DNA of 64,000 nucleotides from Bradyrhizobium_A sp052115025 (GCF_052115025.1 NZ_JBFRFW010000011.1:1-64000), one strand, 5' to 3'. Positions 10,961 through 19,595 are shown, counted from the first letter of the stretch. Numbers and translations: made by a program. Notes: generated by a model not told the origin, from the letters alone.

Positions 10961-11881
10961 ATGGATGACCGGCTCGATACCCGTCGCCTGCGCTACTTCA
11001 TGCAGGTGCTGGAGAGCGGCTCGGTGCGCGGCGCCGCCGGAGCGCTGGGCATGGACCCGTCCGCCGTCAGCCGCGCGGTCAGCCAGCTCGAGCAGGAGTG
11101 CGGCACCGCACTGATCGAGCGGCGCGGCCGCGGCGTCGCGCCCACCGACGCCGGCACCCTGCTCGCCACCTATCTGCGCCGCCAGCTCAGCGAGAAGCAG
11201 ACCCTGCTGGCGCAGATGGACAGCATCCGCAAGGTGGAGAGCGGCCACATCGACATCATGGCCGGCGAAGGCTACATCGACACGCTGATGCCGCGCACGC
11301 TCGCCCCCTTCATGCGCGCCCATCCCAAGATCACCATCGGCCTCGACGTCGGCAGCACCAACCAGATCGTGCAGGCGCTGCTCGAGGAACGCATTCACAT
11401 CGGCATGCTGTTCAAGCCGCCGAACGACGAGCGGCTGCGCTCGCATCATTCCAATCCGCAGCCGATCCAGACCTGGGTGCTGCGCAGCCATCCGCTGGCG
11501 CAGATCGACCGCCCGCTGCGCCTCGCCGACCTCGTGCCCTACCCCGGCGCCACCGTGCACCGCAGTTTCGGCGTGCGCCAGCACATCGAGGCCGCCGAGA
11601 TCAGCGAGGGGGTCCGCCTCAATGTCGCGCTCACCACCGCCTCGTTCGACGCGGTGATGCACTTCGTCGCAGCGGGCCTCGGCTACGCGCTGGTGCCGCG
11701 CCTGACCATGGCCGCGGCCGAGGCCTCGCGCATCGTCGCGCTGCCGATGAAGAATGCGCTGCTGTATCGCGGCCGCAGCCACGTCCTCACATTGCGTGGC
11801 CGCGCCCTGCCGCCCGCCGCGCAGGAGCTGCTGCGCCTGATCGTGAGCGATGCCAAGCCGCGCGCCAACGCTGCGCGCTAA
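10961..11881 (+). CDS. LysR-family transcriptional regulator of the DUF3100/M20 unit
   Basis: 306 aa. N-terminal helix-turn-helix: LRYFMQVLESGSVRGAAGAL, then GMDPSAVSRAVSQLEQECG; the C-terminal part is a LysR effector domain with LTTASFDAVMHFVAAGLGYA. The ATG at 10961 is preferred; a GTG at 10940 would add seven residues. It is divergent from the DUF3100-amidohydrolase pair, with a perfect palindrome between, so it probably senses the amide or its product and controls that operon. Confidence 0.88.
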   Translation: MDDRLDTRRLRYFMQVLESGSVRGAAGALGMDPSAVSRAVSQLEQECGTALIERRGRGVAPTDAGTLLATYLRRQLSEKQTLLAQMDSIRKVESGHIDIMAGEGYIDTLMPRTLAPFMRAHPKITIGLDVGSTNQIVQALLEERIHIGMLFKPPNDERLRSHHSNPQPIQTWVLRSHPLAQIDRPLRLADLVPYPGATVHRSFGVRQHIEAAEISEGVRLNVALTTASFDAVMHFVAAGLGYALVPRLTMAAAEASRIVALPMKNALLYRGRSHVLTLRGRALPPAAQELLRLIVSDAKPRANAAR

Positions 11882-12074
11882 CAACCGCTGCGAACGCCGC
11901 GTGACAGCCTCGCGTGCTGAACGCGAAGTTCCTGCGATTGCTGCAAATGCGGCGAACTTGCGAACCGGGACACCGGATCGCGGCAAGGTTCATGCAATCT
12001 AGCGCTGCGATGGTTCGCCGTCCGCTCGACCGAGCGGCGACTGCCGTGTTTTCGTGGACGGAGCTTTCAGACCG

Positions 12075-13466
12075 ATGAGGCGCTTGCTTGCAGGAGGATT
12101 GGCCCTGGTGGCGGTGACCGTGCCCGGGGCCTCCGCGTCCGGCCCTTCGCTGCCATCGGACGACGCGGTGCGGCGCATCCTCGTCGACCGCATCGACGCC
12201 GAAAGGCAGGGTGTCGGCATCGTGGTCGGGCTGGTCGACGGACAGGGCCGCCGCATCGTCGCGCACGGCACGTTCAGCAAGACCGATCCGCGGCCGGTGG
12301 ACGGCGACACGGTGTTCGAGATCGGCTCCGTCACCAAGGTATTCACCAGCCTGCTGCTCGCCGACATGGCGCGGCGCGGCGAGGTCACGCTCGGCGATCC
12401 CGTGGCGAAATATCTGCCTGAGGGCGTCAGCGTGCCGCAACGCGATGGCCGCCCCATCGCCCTGGTCGATCTTGCCACCCACACCTCCGCGCTGCCGCGA
12501 ATGCCGGAGAATTTCGCGCCGGCCAATCCAGCCAATCCGTATGCCGACTACACGATCGCGCAGCTCTACCAGTTCCTTGCAACCTACAAGCTGCCGCGCG
12601 GCATCGGAACGCAGTTCGAATATTCCAATCTCGGCTACGGCCTGCTCGGCCATGCGCTGGCGCGGCGCCAGGGCACCGACTACAAGACGCTGGTGCGCGA
12701 GCGCATCCTCAATCCTCTCGGCATGAACGACACCGCCATCACCCTGTCGGCAGCGCTCACGGCCCGCCTCGCGCCGGGCCATGACGGCGCGCTGAAGGTC
12801 GTGCCCAACTGGGATCTGCCGGCCCTTGCGGGCGCCGGCGCGCTGCGCTCGACCGCCAACGACATGATGACGTTCCTGGAAATGGCGCTCGGGGCCAGGG
12901 ATACGCCGCTGTCACCGGCGCTGGCCACCGCGCTGCGGACCCGTCGCCTCAGCGGCGCGCCCGGCGGCGAGGTCGCACTCGGCTGGGCGATCACGCCGGG
13001 ACATGACGAGGAGATCGTCTGGCACAATGGCGGCACCGGCGGCTACCAGGCCTTCATCGGCTTCCTGCCGAAATCGAAAGTCGGCGTGGTGGTGCTGTCC
13101 AACGCATCGACAAGGCTCGGCATCGACGACATCGGCATCCACCTGCTCGATCCGCAGATTCCGCTGGCGCCGCCACCGACGAAGCGCAGCGTTGCCACGG
13201 TCGATCCGATACTGTTCGACGGCTATGCCGGCCGCTACCAGCTGGCGCCGAAATTCATCCTGACGGTCACGCGCGAAGGCAACGGCCTGTTCGCCCAGGC
13301 CACCGGACAGACCAAGATCCAGTTGTTTCCGGAAAGCCCCACGCAGTTCTTCTGCGACGAGGTCGACGCCCAGATCGCGTTCGAGACCGACGCCAAGGGG
13401 CGCGCGACGCGGATGACGCTGCACCAGAACGGCCGCGACATGCCGGCACCACGGCTGCCGGATTGA
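12075..13466 (+). CDS. Exported serine hydrolase, class C beta-lactamase / D-Ala-D-Ala peptidase fold
   Basis: 463 aa. A signal peptide (MRRLLAGGLALVAVTVPGASASG) points to the periplasm. Active-site motifs of the class C/penicillin-recognising group are clear: SVTK (nucleophile Ser and Lys) at about residue 92, YSN (second motif) and HNGG (third motif). The C-terminal 100 residues form a lipocalin-like appendage (FDGYAGRYQLAPKFILTVTREG) common in esterase- and peptidase-type relatives. True beta-lactamase activity cannot be inferred; an esterase or peptidoglycan/peptide hydrolase is as likely. The ATG at 12075 is chosen over an upstream GTG at 12054 because the signal peptide begins there. 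Confidence 0.85.
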   Translation: MRRLLAGGLALVAVTVPGASASGPSLPSDDAVRRILVDRIDAERQGVGIVVGLVDGQGRRIVAHGTFSKTDPRPVDGDTVFEIGSVTKVFTSLLLADMARRGEVTLGDPVAKYLPEGVSVPQRDGRPIALVDLATHTSALPRMPENFAPANPANPYADYTIAQLYQFLATYKLPRGIGTQFEYSNLGYGLLGHALARRQGTDYKTLVRERILNPLGMNDTAITLSAALTARLAPGHDGALKVVPNWDLPALAGAGALRSTANDMMTFLEMALGARDTPLSPALATALRTRRLSGAPGGEVALGWAITPGHDEEIVWHNGGTGGYQAFIGFLPKSKVGVVVLSNASTRLGIDDIGIHLLDPQIPLAPPPTKRSVATVDPILFDGYAGRYQLAPKFILTVTREGNGLFAQATGQTKIQLFPESPTQFFCDEVDAQIAFETDAKGRATRMTLHQNGRDMPAPRLPD

Positions 13467-13494
13467 TCAGCAAGGCTTGCGGCGCGAACAATTC

Positions 13495-13591
13495 GTAGCC
13501 CGGATGAGCGCAGCGACATCCGGGAATCAAAACAACGGCCATCGATGACGGGTCGCGCCGCCCCGGGTCTCGCTGTGCTGACCCGGGCTAC
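13495..13591. repeat. Palindromic intergenic repeat, TAGCCCGG family, copy 2 (full unit)
   Basis: The 97-base unit begins GTAGCCCGG and ends CCGGGCTAC, so its termini are inverted repeats. It contains the GATGAGCGCAGCGACATCCGGG core shared with copies near 179 and 19335, and a second dyad around CCCGGGTCT...GACCCGGG. It fills most of the gap between the hydrolase gene and the convergent TetR gene. Confidence 0.75.
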
Positions 13592-13616
13592 AGGACCACC
13601 GGTCAGCGGCGACGCA

Positions 13617-14201
13617 TCACACGGGTTTGACGAACGCCTCGATCAGCGCCGTCGCAGCCTGCGGCGCCGACTGCGCCGGCCCGGCGGGCATCTGCTGCCC
13701 GGTGATGTAGATCCCCTCGATCAGCAGCAACAGGCCGTCGCCGAGCACATCGGGCTTGCTCGCCCCCATCGCCGCGGCGAGCTCGCGCAGGCGCTTACGG
13801 AATGCGCGCTTGTTGGCATCGGCCACCTGCCGCGCCGGATGCTCGCGGGCGGGATATTCGACGGTGGCGTTGCTGAGGCCGCAGCCGCGATAGCCGTCCG
13901 CCGCGGCGCGTTTCGACAGCCAGCGGATATAGGCGAGCACATGCTCGCGCGGATCGCTGTAGCTCTTGCCGCCCGGCTTCTCGAAACTCTCCCGGAAGCT
14001 CTCGTCGTAGTCGCGCAGGTAGGCGGCGGCAAGCTCGTCCTTCGAGGGAAAGCTGCGATAGAGGCTCGGCTTGGTGACCCCCGCCTTCTGCACGATCTCG
14101 TCGACCCCGACGGCGCGGATGCCCTCGCGGTAGAACAGCTCGCGCGCCGAGGCGCGGATGCGGTCGGCGGCCTTCGGCGCCGTCTCGGTAATCTTGCTCA
14201 T
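13617..14201 (-). CDS. TetR/AcrR-family transcriptional repressor
   Basis: 194 aa. N-terminal helix-turn-helix at about residues 12-58: RIRASARELFYREGIRAVGV, then DEIVQKAGVTKPSLYRSFPSK; the C-terminal ligand domain is not diagnostic. The gene is divergent from an MFS transporter gene at 14276. The 74-base gap holds a long inverted repeat made of two ACCGGT-centred dyads, surely its operator. The ligand is presumably a substrate of the transporter. Confidence 0.92.
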   Translation of the reverse strand: MSKITETAPKAADRIRASARELFYREGIRAVGVDEIVQKAGVTKPSLYRSFPSKDELAAAYLRDYDESFRESFEKPGGKSYSDPREHVLAYIRWLSKRAAADGYRGCGLSNATVEYPAREHPARQVADANKRAFRKRLRELAAAMGASKPDVLGDGLLLLIEGIYITGQQMPAGPAQSAPQAATALIEAFVKPV

Positions 14202-14220
14202 GCGGTCATGGCCCTTGACA

Positions 14221-14277
14221 ATGTTACTGACCGGTACGTATCTTCAGCCCATCGCAATACGTACCGGTAAGTAACAT
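14221..14277. promoter_or_regulatory. Double TetR operator covering the MFS start codon
   Basis: Arms 14221-14241 and 14257-14277 are 21 bases each and are complementary with one mismatch, separated by 15 bases. Each arm is itself a near-palindrome centred on ACCGGT (14230-14235 and 14263-14268; ACTGACCGGTACGT and ACGTACCGGTAAGT), with centres 33 bases apart, about three helical turns. The right arm includes the ATG at 14276 of the MFS gene. This fits two TetR dimers binding on one DNA face. Confidence 0.85.
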
Positions 14278-15571
14278 GCAGACACCCCCGAGTTCAAGTC
14301 TCCCGCCCTCCCGACGTCCGTTCGGCCAGCGCTATGCCTTCGTGGTGGTGGCCGTGATCTTCCTCTCGCTGCTGGGCGCCGCCGGACTGCGCTCCACCCC
14401 GGGCGTGCTGATGCTGCCGCTGCAGAAGTCGTTCGGCTGGAGCGTCGACGTCATCTCGATCTCGGCCGCCACCGGCATCCTGCTCTATGGCCTCGCCGGT
14501 CCGTTCGCCGCCGCGGTGATGCAGAGCATCGGCATCCGCCGCACCGTGCTCGCCGCGCTGGCGCTGATGGCTGCCTCCACCGGCGCGAGCTATTTCATGA
14601 CCGCCCCCTGGCAGTTGTTCCTGACCTGGGGCCTGTTGTCGGGGCTCGGCTCCGGCGCGGTCACCAATGTGCTGGGCGCCACCATCGTCAACCGCTGGTT
14701 CGTCACCAACCGCGGCCTCGTGATGGGGCTTCTGACCGCGAGCACCGCAACCGGCACGCTGATCTTCATGCCCCTGCTGGCGGCTCTGACCGAGCGCGGC
14801 GGCTGGCAGCCCGTGGTGCTGACGGTGGCGGCGTGCTGCGCGGCGCTGATTCCGCTGGTCTACTTCCTCGTGCCGGAGCGGCCGGCCTCGATCGGCCAGC
14901 GCGCCTATGGCAGCACGCAGGACGATGTCGCCCCTCCGCCGCCGGCGCAGAATCCGTTCAAGACCGCGATCGACAACCTGCTGGGCGCCGCGAAGACCCG
15001 CACCTTCTGGTTCCTGTTCGGCACGTTCTTCATCTGCGGCTTCACCACCAACGGCCTCGTCGGCACCCACCTGATCGCCTTCTGCGGCGACTACGGCATC
15101 GCCGAGGTGCAGGCCGCGAGCCTGCTGGCGCTGATGGGCGTGTTCGACCTGTTCGGCACCACGCTGTCGGGCTGGCTGACCGACCGCTTCGATCCGCGCA
15201 AGCTGCTGTTCTTCTATTACGGGCTGCGCGGCCTGTCGCTGATCTACCTGCCCTACTCGAACTTCTCGCTGACCAGCCTGACGGTGTTCGCGGTGTTCTA
15301 CGGCCTCGACTGGATCGCCACGGTGCCGCCGACGGTACGCATCGCCAACGAAGCCTTCGGCGACCGCAACGCGCCGATGATCTTCGGCTGGGTGGTCGCC
15401 GGCCATCAGCTCGGCGCGGCCTCGGCAACGTTCTTCGCCGGCGTGATGCGGTCGGCGCAGGGCAGCTACCTCGAGGCCTTCGTCATCGCCGGCGTCACCG
15501 GGATCGTCGCGGCGCTGCTGTCGCTGATGATGGGCCGCAAGCGCAGCGAGCCGAGCTACGCGATGTCGTAA
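14276..15571 (+). CDS. MFS transporter controlled by the divergent TetR repressor
   Basis: 431 aa, 12 predicted membrane segments. The profile (PGVLMLPLQKSFGWSVDVIS near the N-terminus, NRWFVTNRGLVMGLLTASTATG mid-protein, GWLTDRFDPRKLL in the second half) resembles the monocarboxylate/oxalate-formate-type MFS group rather than classical drug exporters. The annotated ATG lies inside the operator, with no good ribosome-binding site (only GGTAAG), so translation may be leaderless or start further on. Substrate unknown. A strong hairpin terminator follows. Confidence 0.85.
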   Translation: MQTPPSSSLPPSRRPFGQRYAFVVVAVIFLSLLGAAGLRSTPGVLMLPLQKSFGWSVDVISISAATGILLYGLAGPFAAAVMQSIGIRRTVLAALALMAASTGASYFMTAPWQLFLTWGLLSGLGSGAVTNVLGATIVNRWFVTNRGLVMGLLTASTATGTLIFMPLLAALTERGGWQPVVLTVAACCAALIPLVYFLVPERPASIGQRAYGSTQDDVAPPPPAQNPFKTAIDNLLGAAKTRTFWFLFGTFFICGFTTNGLVGTHLIAFCGDYGIAEVQAASLLALMGVFDLFGTTLSGWLTDRFDPRKLLFFYYGLRGLSLIYLPYSNFSLTSLTVFAVFYGLDWIATVPPTVRIANEAFGDRNAPMIFGWVVAGHQLGAASATFFAGVMRSAQGSYLEAFVIAGVTGIVAALLSLMMGRKRSEPSYAMS

Positions 15572-15597
15572 GATATCCTGCTTGGATCCATCCCCCC

Positions 15598-15625
15598 GCG
15601 CCACGTCCGCCCCCGGACGTGGCGC
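15598..15625. terminator. Bidirectional hairpin between convergent MFS and SDR genes
   Basis: A perfect 12-base-pair stem GCGCCACGTCCG / CGGACGTGGCGC with a CCCC loop, followed by CTGTCTTT on the plus strand. It lies between the ends of two convergent genes and can serve both. Confidence 0.8.
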
Positions 15626-15638
15626 CTGTCTTTCCGGA

Positions 15639-16496
15639 TCAGCCATTGCCGGCGGGCAGCAGTCCCAGGCGCTTGGCGATGATGCGGTCGATCAGCCGCT
15701 TCGGCAGGATTTTGGCCAGCAGCAGCTGCAACGGCTCGGGCGAGACGGCATAGCGCACCCGCGGCCGCGGCGTGGTCAGCACATGATGCACCAGCGCGCC
15801 GATCTGCTCCGGCGGCAGGCCAGTCCTGGCCAGCGTCAGCATGAAGGTGCGCAGCCGCTCCAGCGCCGGCAGAAACGGCGACTGGCTGAAGCGGGCAATG
15901 TCGATCTCTTCCGCCTTGTCCCAGATCGGCGTCTTCACCGCACCGGGGCCGATCAGGATCACATCGATGCCGAACAGCATGAACTCGCGGCGCAGGCTTT
16001 CCGACAGGCCCTCGATCGCGAACTTGGAGGTGCTGTAGGGCGCAAGCAGCGGGTTGCCGTTCTGACCCGCGACCGAGCCGATCATGACGACCCGCCCCGG
16101 CGGCCCCTTCAACGTGCGGTCGGCGCCGAGCAGCGGCGCGAACGCCTTGGTCGCGATCACCACGCCGGTGACGTTGACCTCCATCTGGCGGCGAAACTCG
16201 TCGACCGACAGCTCGAGCAATGGCCCGGAGACCGCAATCCCGGCATTGTTGACGAGCCCTGCCAGCGTCTCGCCGCTGAGCGCCGCGTGCACCGTCTCGG
16301 CGCCGGCGCGCACCGCGGCTTCGTCGGTGACATCGAACACCAGCGGCACGAAGTTGGCACCCAGCTGCTGGCGCAGCCGCTCCGCGTCCGCCGCCTTGCG
16401 CACGCTGCCGAACACGCGAAAGCCCTGGTCGATGAGAACCTTCGCGGCCGCAAAGCCGATGCCAGTCGATGTCCCGGTGATAACGACGGATCGCAT
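15639..16496 (-). CDS. Short-chain dehydrogenase/reductase
   Basis: 285 aa. Classical SDR features: cofactor motif TGTSTGIG at residues 7-14, NNAG at about 88, catalytic Ser in IGSVAG and YSTSK (Tyr-x3-Lys). The C-terminal extension (about 90 residues after the catalytic motif) is hydrophobic and basic, so the protein may associate with membranes and act on a lipid or sterol-like substrate. The start at 16496 has GGGGGAGAG upstream. Substrate and cofactor preference are not readable with certainty; TGT without a following Arg does not decide NAD or NADP. Confidence 0.88.
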   Translation of the reverse strand: MRSVVITGTSTGIGFAAAKVLIDQGFRVFGSVRKAADAERLRQQLGANFVPLVFDVTDEAAVRAGAETVHAALSGETLAGLVNNAGIAVSGPLLELSVDEFRRQMEVNVTGVVIATKAFAPLLGADRTLKGPPGRVVMIGSVAGQNGNPLLAPYSTSKFAIEGLSESLRREFMLFGIDVILIGPGAVKTPIWDKAEEIDIARFSQSPFLPALERLRTFMLTLARTGLPPEQIGALVHHVLTTPRPRVRYAVSPEPLQLLLAKILPKRLIDRIIAKRLGLLPAGNG

Positions 16497-16723
16497 GATC
16501 TCTCCCCCGACTGCAGTGTGCTTCAAATCCCGGCGACAGCATATCACGGGCGAAACTGGACGTTGCAGATTGCGCTGTCATGACGGACCGCACGCAAGGT
16601 CCGTCATCGCGCTCATGCCGCAGCTTGCGGTCTGGCGAACCCCGCTCTACGTTGAAACCTCCCGGCCGTGCCGTCGCGCAGGCGACGATGCTCACGACCT
16701 CAAGCCAGATATCGCGATCAGCA

Positions 16724-17743
16724 ATGTTCAGGACACTTTCGAGACTCGGCGTGACGGCGGTGATCGTCAGCGCGATTGCCGCGACAGCGCCGGCTTTCGC
16801 CGACCCGCCGGCCCAACCGGCAGCGGAGACCAAAGCCGACCCGACGCTGACCGAGATCCCCAGCCATCACGACTCCGACATCAAGCTCTACCACCCCGGC
16901 GGGACGATCAGCACCGGGCGCCAGGCGCTCGCGCAGATGCCCCATGCCGACCTGATCCTGTGGCTGGCCGGCAACCAGTTCTTCGCCATGGACGCGGTCG
17001 TTGCTGCGTTCCAGAAGCAGAACCCGACCGCCACCGTCGGCTTGCTGACCCTGCCGCCAGGGCTGCTGCTGCAGGCCATCAAGGCCGGCGGCGTAAGCTA
17101 TGACGGCGAGACAGTGCGCGGCCGCCCCGACATCTATGCCTCGGTCAATCTCGGCCATCTGCGGGAGCTGAAGCGCGCCGGGCTGATGAGCCAGTCCCTC
17201 GTCTACATGCACAACGAATTGCAGATCATGGTGGCGCGCGGCAATCCGAAGAAGGTTGCCGGCATCGACGACCTCGTCCGCGCCGACGTACGCACGTCGC
17301 TGCCCAACCCCGTCAACGAAGGCATCATGCAGTTCTACCTGCGCAAGGTGCTGGAGCGGCACGGCCTGTGGCCGGCAATTGCCGGCGGACAGGAATGCAC
17401 GGGCTGCCAGACCACGGCCAACAACTGGTTTACCGCGGTGCATCACCGCGAAACGCCGCAGCGGATCGCCGCGGGCCAGTCCGACGTCGGCGTGGTGTGG
17501 CGCACCGAAGTGCTGCAGGCGCTGCGCAGCGGCGCCGCGGTCGAGGCCGTCGACCTTCCCCCACAGGACAGCCTGCGGGACGAGGTGTCCTACGCGATCG
17601 GCCGCCTCGACGACACGCCGCATGGCGGCGCCGCCAGCGCCTGGCTCGCGTTCATCGCATCCGGCACGGCGCAGGACATCTACCGCGGCTATGGCTTCGT
17701 CGGCGCCAGCGCAGCGGACCTGACGCTGAAACCGATCGAGTAG
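16724..17743 (+). CDS. Periplasmic binding-type protein (molybdate/extracellular solute-binding-like)
   Basis: 339 aa from the ATG at 16724; 16688 is an alternative. Signal peptide about residues 1-26 ending AFADPP. The mature protein has a ModA/solute-binding look: LILWLAGNQFFAMDAVVAAF, SYDGETVRGRPDIYASVNLG, SLVYMHNELQIMVARGNPKK, TSLPNPVNEGIMQFYL, and a Cys pair in GGQECTGCQTT. The Cys-x2-Cys is unusual for this family and might bind a metal or form a disulphide. No ABC permease genes are adjacent, so it may be an orphan receptor. Function unassigned beyond the fold. Confidence 0.7.
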   Translation: MFRTLSRLGVTAVIVSAIAATAPAFADPPAQPAAETKADPTLTEIPSHHDSDIKLYHPGGTISTGRQALAQMPHADLILWLAGNQFFAMDAVVAAFQKQNPTATVGLLTLPPGLLLQAIKAGGVSYDGETVRGRPDIYASVNLGHLRELKRAGLMSQSLVYMHNELQIMVARGNPKKVAGIDDLVRADVRTSLPNPVNEGIMQFYLRKVLERHGLWPAIAGGQECTGCQTTANNWFTAVHHRETPQRIAAGQSDVGVVWRTEVLQALRSGAAVEAVDLPPQDSLRDEVSYAIGRLDDTPHGGAASAWLAFIASGTAQDIYRGYGFVGASAADLTLKPIE

Positions 17744-17760
17744 CCCGCGCGACGCCGCGC

Positions 17761-18426
17761 TCAGCGCACCAGCAGCACGGAGGCCGGCGGCCGGCGCGTC
17801 TCCCAGCCCTCGCGTTCCAGCACCGGCACATCGTCGCAGTGCTGCGGATAACCGAGGCAGAAATAGCCGATAAAAGTCCACTCGGGCGGCACGGCCAGCA
17901 TCGCGGCGACCTCAGCCGGATCGAGGATCGACACCCAGCCGAGCCCGATGCCTTCGGCGCGGGCGGCAAGCCACAGCGTGTGCACCGCCATCACCGCGGA
18001 GTATTCGATGGTCGCCGGCATGGTGAGGCGGCCGAGGCCGTGGCCCTGTACGGTCGCACGATCAGCGAACACCGCGAACTGGCAGGGGGCATCGTCGAGG
18101 CCCGCAAGCTTGAGCCGCGCATAGAGCGCGGCGCGCTCGCCCGCCTGGCATTGCAGCGCCGCGGCATTGCAGGCCTCGAAATTCCGGCGGATCGCCTGGC
18201 GCCGCGCGGGGTCGTCGACCTGCACGAAGCGCCAGGGCTGGCTGAGGCCGACCGACGGCGCAAGGCATGCGAGGCCGATCAGGCGCGCGAGCGTGCCCTC
18301 GGGCAGTGGATCGCGACGGAAATGCCGCACGTCGCGCCGCCACACCAGCAACTCCAGCAAATGCTTGCGGAACGGCGCGTCGAAGGCCGGCACGGCAGGC
18401 GAGGACGTTTCCGAGAACGTTTCCAT
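17761..18426 (-). CDS. bluB: 5,6-dimethylbenzimidazole synthase (BluB)
   Basis: 221 aa, the usual BluB length. It converts reduced FMN to 5,6-dimethylbenzimidazole, the lower ligand of vitamin B12. Family marks: WRRDVRHFRRDPLPEG (FMN phosphate contacts), LACLAPSVGLSQPWRFVQV, ATIEYSAVMAVHTLWLAARAEG and GLGWVSILDP, all typical of this flavin-destructase branch of the nitroreductase fold. The start at 18426 (METFSETSS) is chosen because the family begins there; the frame is open upstream. No other cobalamin genes and no B12 riboswitch are visible nearby, so the gene stands alone. Confidence 0.9.
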   Translation of the reverse strand: METFSETSSPAVPAFDAPFRKHLLELLVWRRDVRHFRRDPLPEGTLARLIGLACLAPSVGLSQPWRFVQVDDPARRQAIRRNFEACNAAALQCQAGERAALYARLKLAGLDDAPCQFAVFADRATVQGHGLGRLTMPATIEYSAVMAVHTLWLAARAEGIGLGWVSILDPAEVAAMLAVPPEWTFIGYFCLGYPQHCDDVPVLEREGWETRRPPASVLLVR

Positions 18427-18566
18427 GCCCCAGATGTATGGCAATTTCGCCGGCTGCGCATCAGCGATATGGCCGGCCGCCGCGGCAACGCACACGTTCC
18501 GCGCCTCTGTCATCGCCAATGGAACTCGCCGGGCAGTTGCACCCGGACCACGGCCCCGCATGCGGG

Positions 18567-19076
18567 CTATTGCCGCGCGAGGTCGTCGACGAAGGCCCGC
18601 AGGAATATCGCGCGCCGCCCCGTCTCCAGATTGAGGCAGTTGGCGATCATCGGGTTGGCCATCGTGCCCTGGAAGACGTCGTAATAGAACTTACAGGTCT
18701 TGTTGCGGCTGTCGATCCAGGCGCGCTGCATGTCGCGCAGCTTGACCTGCTGGTCCTGTTCGAGACCCTTGAGCAGCACCTGGTAGGCGCGGTTGAGCAG
18801 GCGATCCCACTGCGCCTGCTCGCCATCGAGACAGGCGACGACTTCCGCATCTCGCCGGGCGCCCTCGTCAGGCCCGATACAGGCGCCCGCGACCTTGCCG
18901 ATGCACGCCTCCAGCGCCCTGTTGCCATGGCCGGCGGACGCGAGGCACGCCTCGACCGAGCCCTTGTCGCCGGATCCTTTGGCGCGATCCGGCTCGGCAG
19001 CGGACGCCACCGGGCTGTGCGCCAGCGCCAGCACGGCAGCGATCAAGCCAGCGGCAATGGACCATCGCGCAGTCAT
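18567..19076 (-). CDS. Exported LprI-like (DUF1311) small protein
   Basis: 169 aa with a signal peptide of about 26 residues (ending VASAAEP). The mature part has two repeated Cys-rich helices: SVEACLASAGHGNRALEACIG, and CLDGEQAQWDRLLNRAYQ with a later RAWIDSRNKTCKFYYD, the pattern of the LprI / DUF1311 group (periplasmic, some members inhibit lysozyme). Precise role unknown. The start at 19076 is chosen for the signal peptide. Confidence 0.7.
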   Translation of the reverse strand: MTARWSIAAGLIAAVLALAHSPVASAAEPDRAKGSGDKGSVEACLASAGHGNRALEACIGKVAGACIGPDEGARRDAEVVACLDGEQAQWDRLLNRAYQVLLKGLEQDQQVKLRDMQRAWIDSRNKTCKFYYDVFQGTMANPMIANCLNLETGRRAIFLRAFVDDLARQ

Positions 19077-19198
19077 GGCATGCAGGACCTCTCGCGCACG
19101 ACATCGCGCGCCCGACAATTTGGTCGACGGGAACGAGGGCGGGGTTCAAACCACGGCCTTCGGCCTGCGCGATCGCGCGGCCTGCGACGACCCACCCT

Positions 19199-19307
19199 CC
19201 TCATGGTGAGGAGCGGCCGTAGGCCGCGTTTCGAACCATGAGGCCACAGGGCGACAGCACCGGCCTTCATCCTTCGAGACGGCAGCTGCGCCGCCTTCTC
19301 AGGATGA
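19199..19307. repeat. Pair of palindromic repeats (CCTCATGG... and TCATCCTT... types)
   Basis: Unit 19199-19243 runs from CCTCATGG to CCATGAGG; unit 19267-19307 runs from TCATCCTT to AGGATGA. They are the same two families as at 7992-8105 and 22095-22198, here in the opposite order to the first locus. Confidence 0.75.
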
Positions 19308-19334
19308 GCAGAAAGGTTTGCGATGACGCAGCAG

Positions 19335-19368
19335 GTAGCCCGGATGAGCGCTGCAATATCCGGGCTAC
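19335..19368. repeat. Palindromic intergenic repeat, TAGCCCGG family, copy 3 (minimal unit)
   Basis: A 34-base minimal unit from GTAGCCCGG to CCGGGCTAC with centre ATGAGCGCTGCAATAT; the ends pair perfectly over nine bases. Confidence 0.75.
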
Positions 19369-19410
19369 AAACCTGTCGGTTTCGTTTCGAAATTCGCCGC
19401 AGCCAATGCG

Positions 19411-19552
19411 TCATTGCCGGACTTGATCCGGCAATCCAGCTTCCTCGCAACAGAACATGAGCTGCTTAAGCTGGATCACCGGGTCTCGACGCGGAGCCTT
19501 TTATCGGGCCGCGCTTCGCGCGGACCCGTTGGCGTCCGCCCGGTGATGACGC
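19411..19552. repeat. Composite repeat with ATTGCCGGA...TCCGGCAAT hairpin
   Basis: At 19413-19435 ATTGCCGGA pairs with TCCGGCAAT. The following segment to about 19552 carries further inverted parts (GGGTC...GACCC, GCGCTTCGCGC and CCGGGTC...CGGTGATGAC), the usual make-up of a larger composite repeat in this bacterial group. A fragment of the same family appears at about 134-146. Confidence 0.55.
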
Positions 19553-19595
19553 TGGAAATGTGGAAACTCATCTCCTCGCACATCCCCACAAACGA

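Noticed and set aside
12075..13466. Calling the serine hydrolase an AmpC resistance gene
   Set aside because: SxxK, YxN and HxG-type motifs are shared with esterases and D-amino-acid peptidases; no ampR-like gene is adjacent and the extra C-terminal domain argues against AmpC.
18427..18566. Cobalamin riboswitch before bluB
   Set aside because: The gap is only 140 bases to the next stop codon and shows no B12-box pattern that I can recognise.
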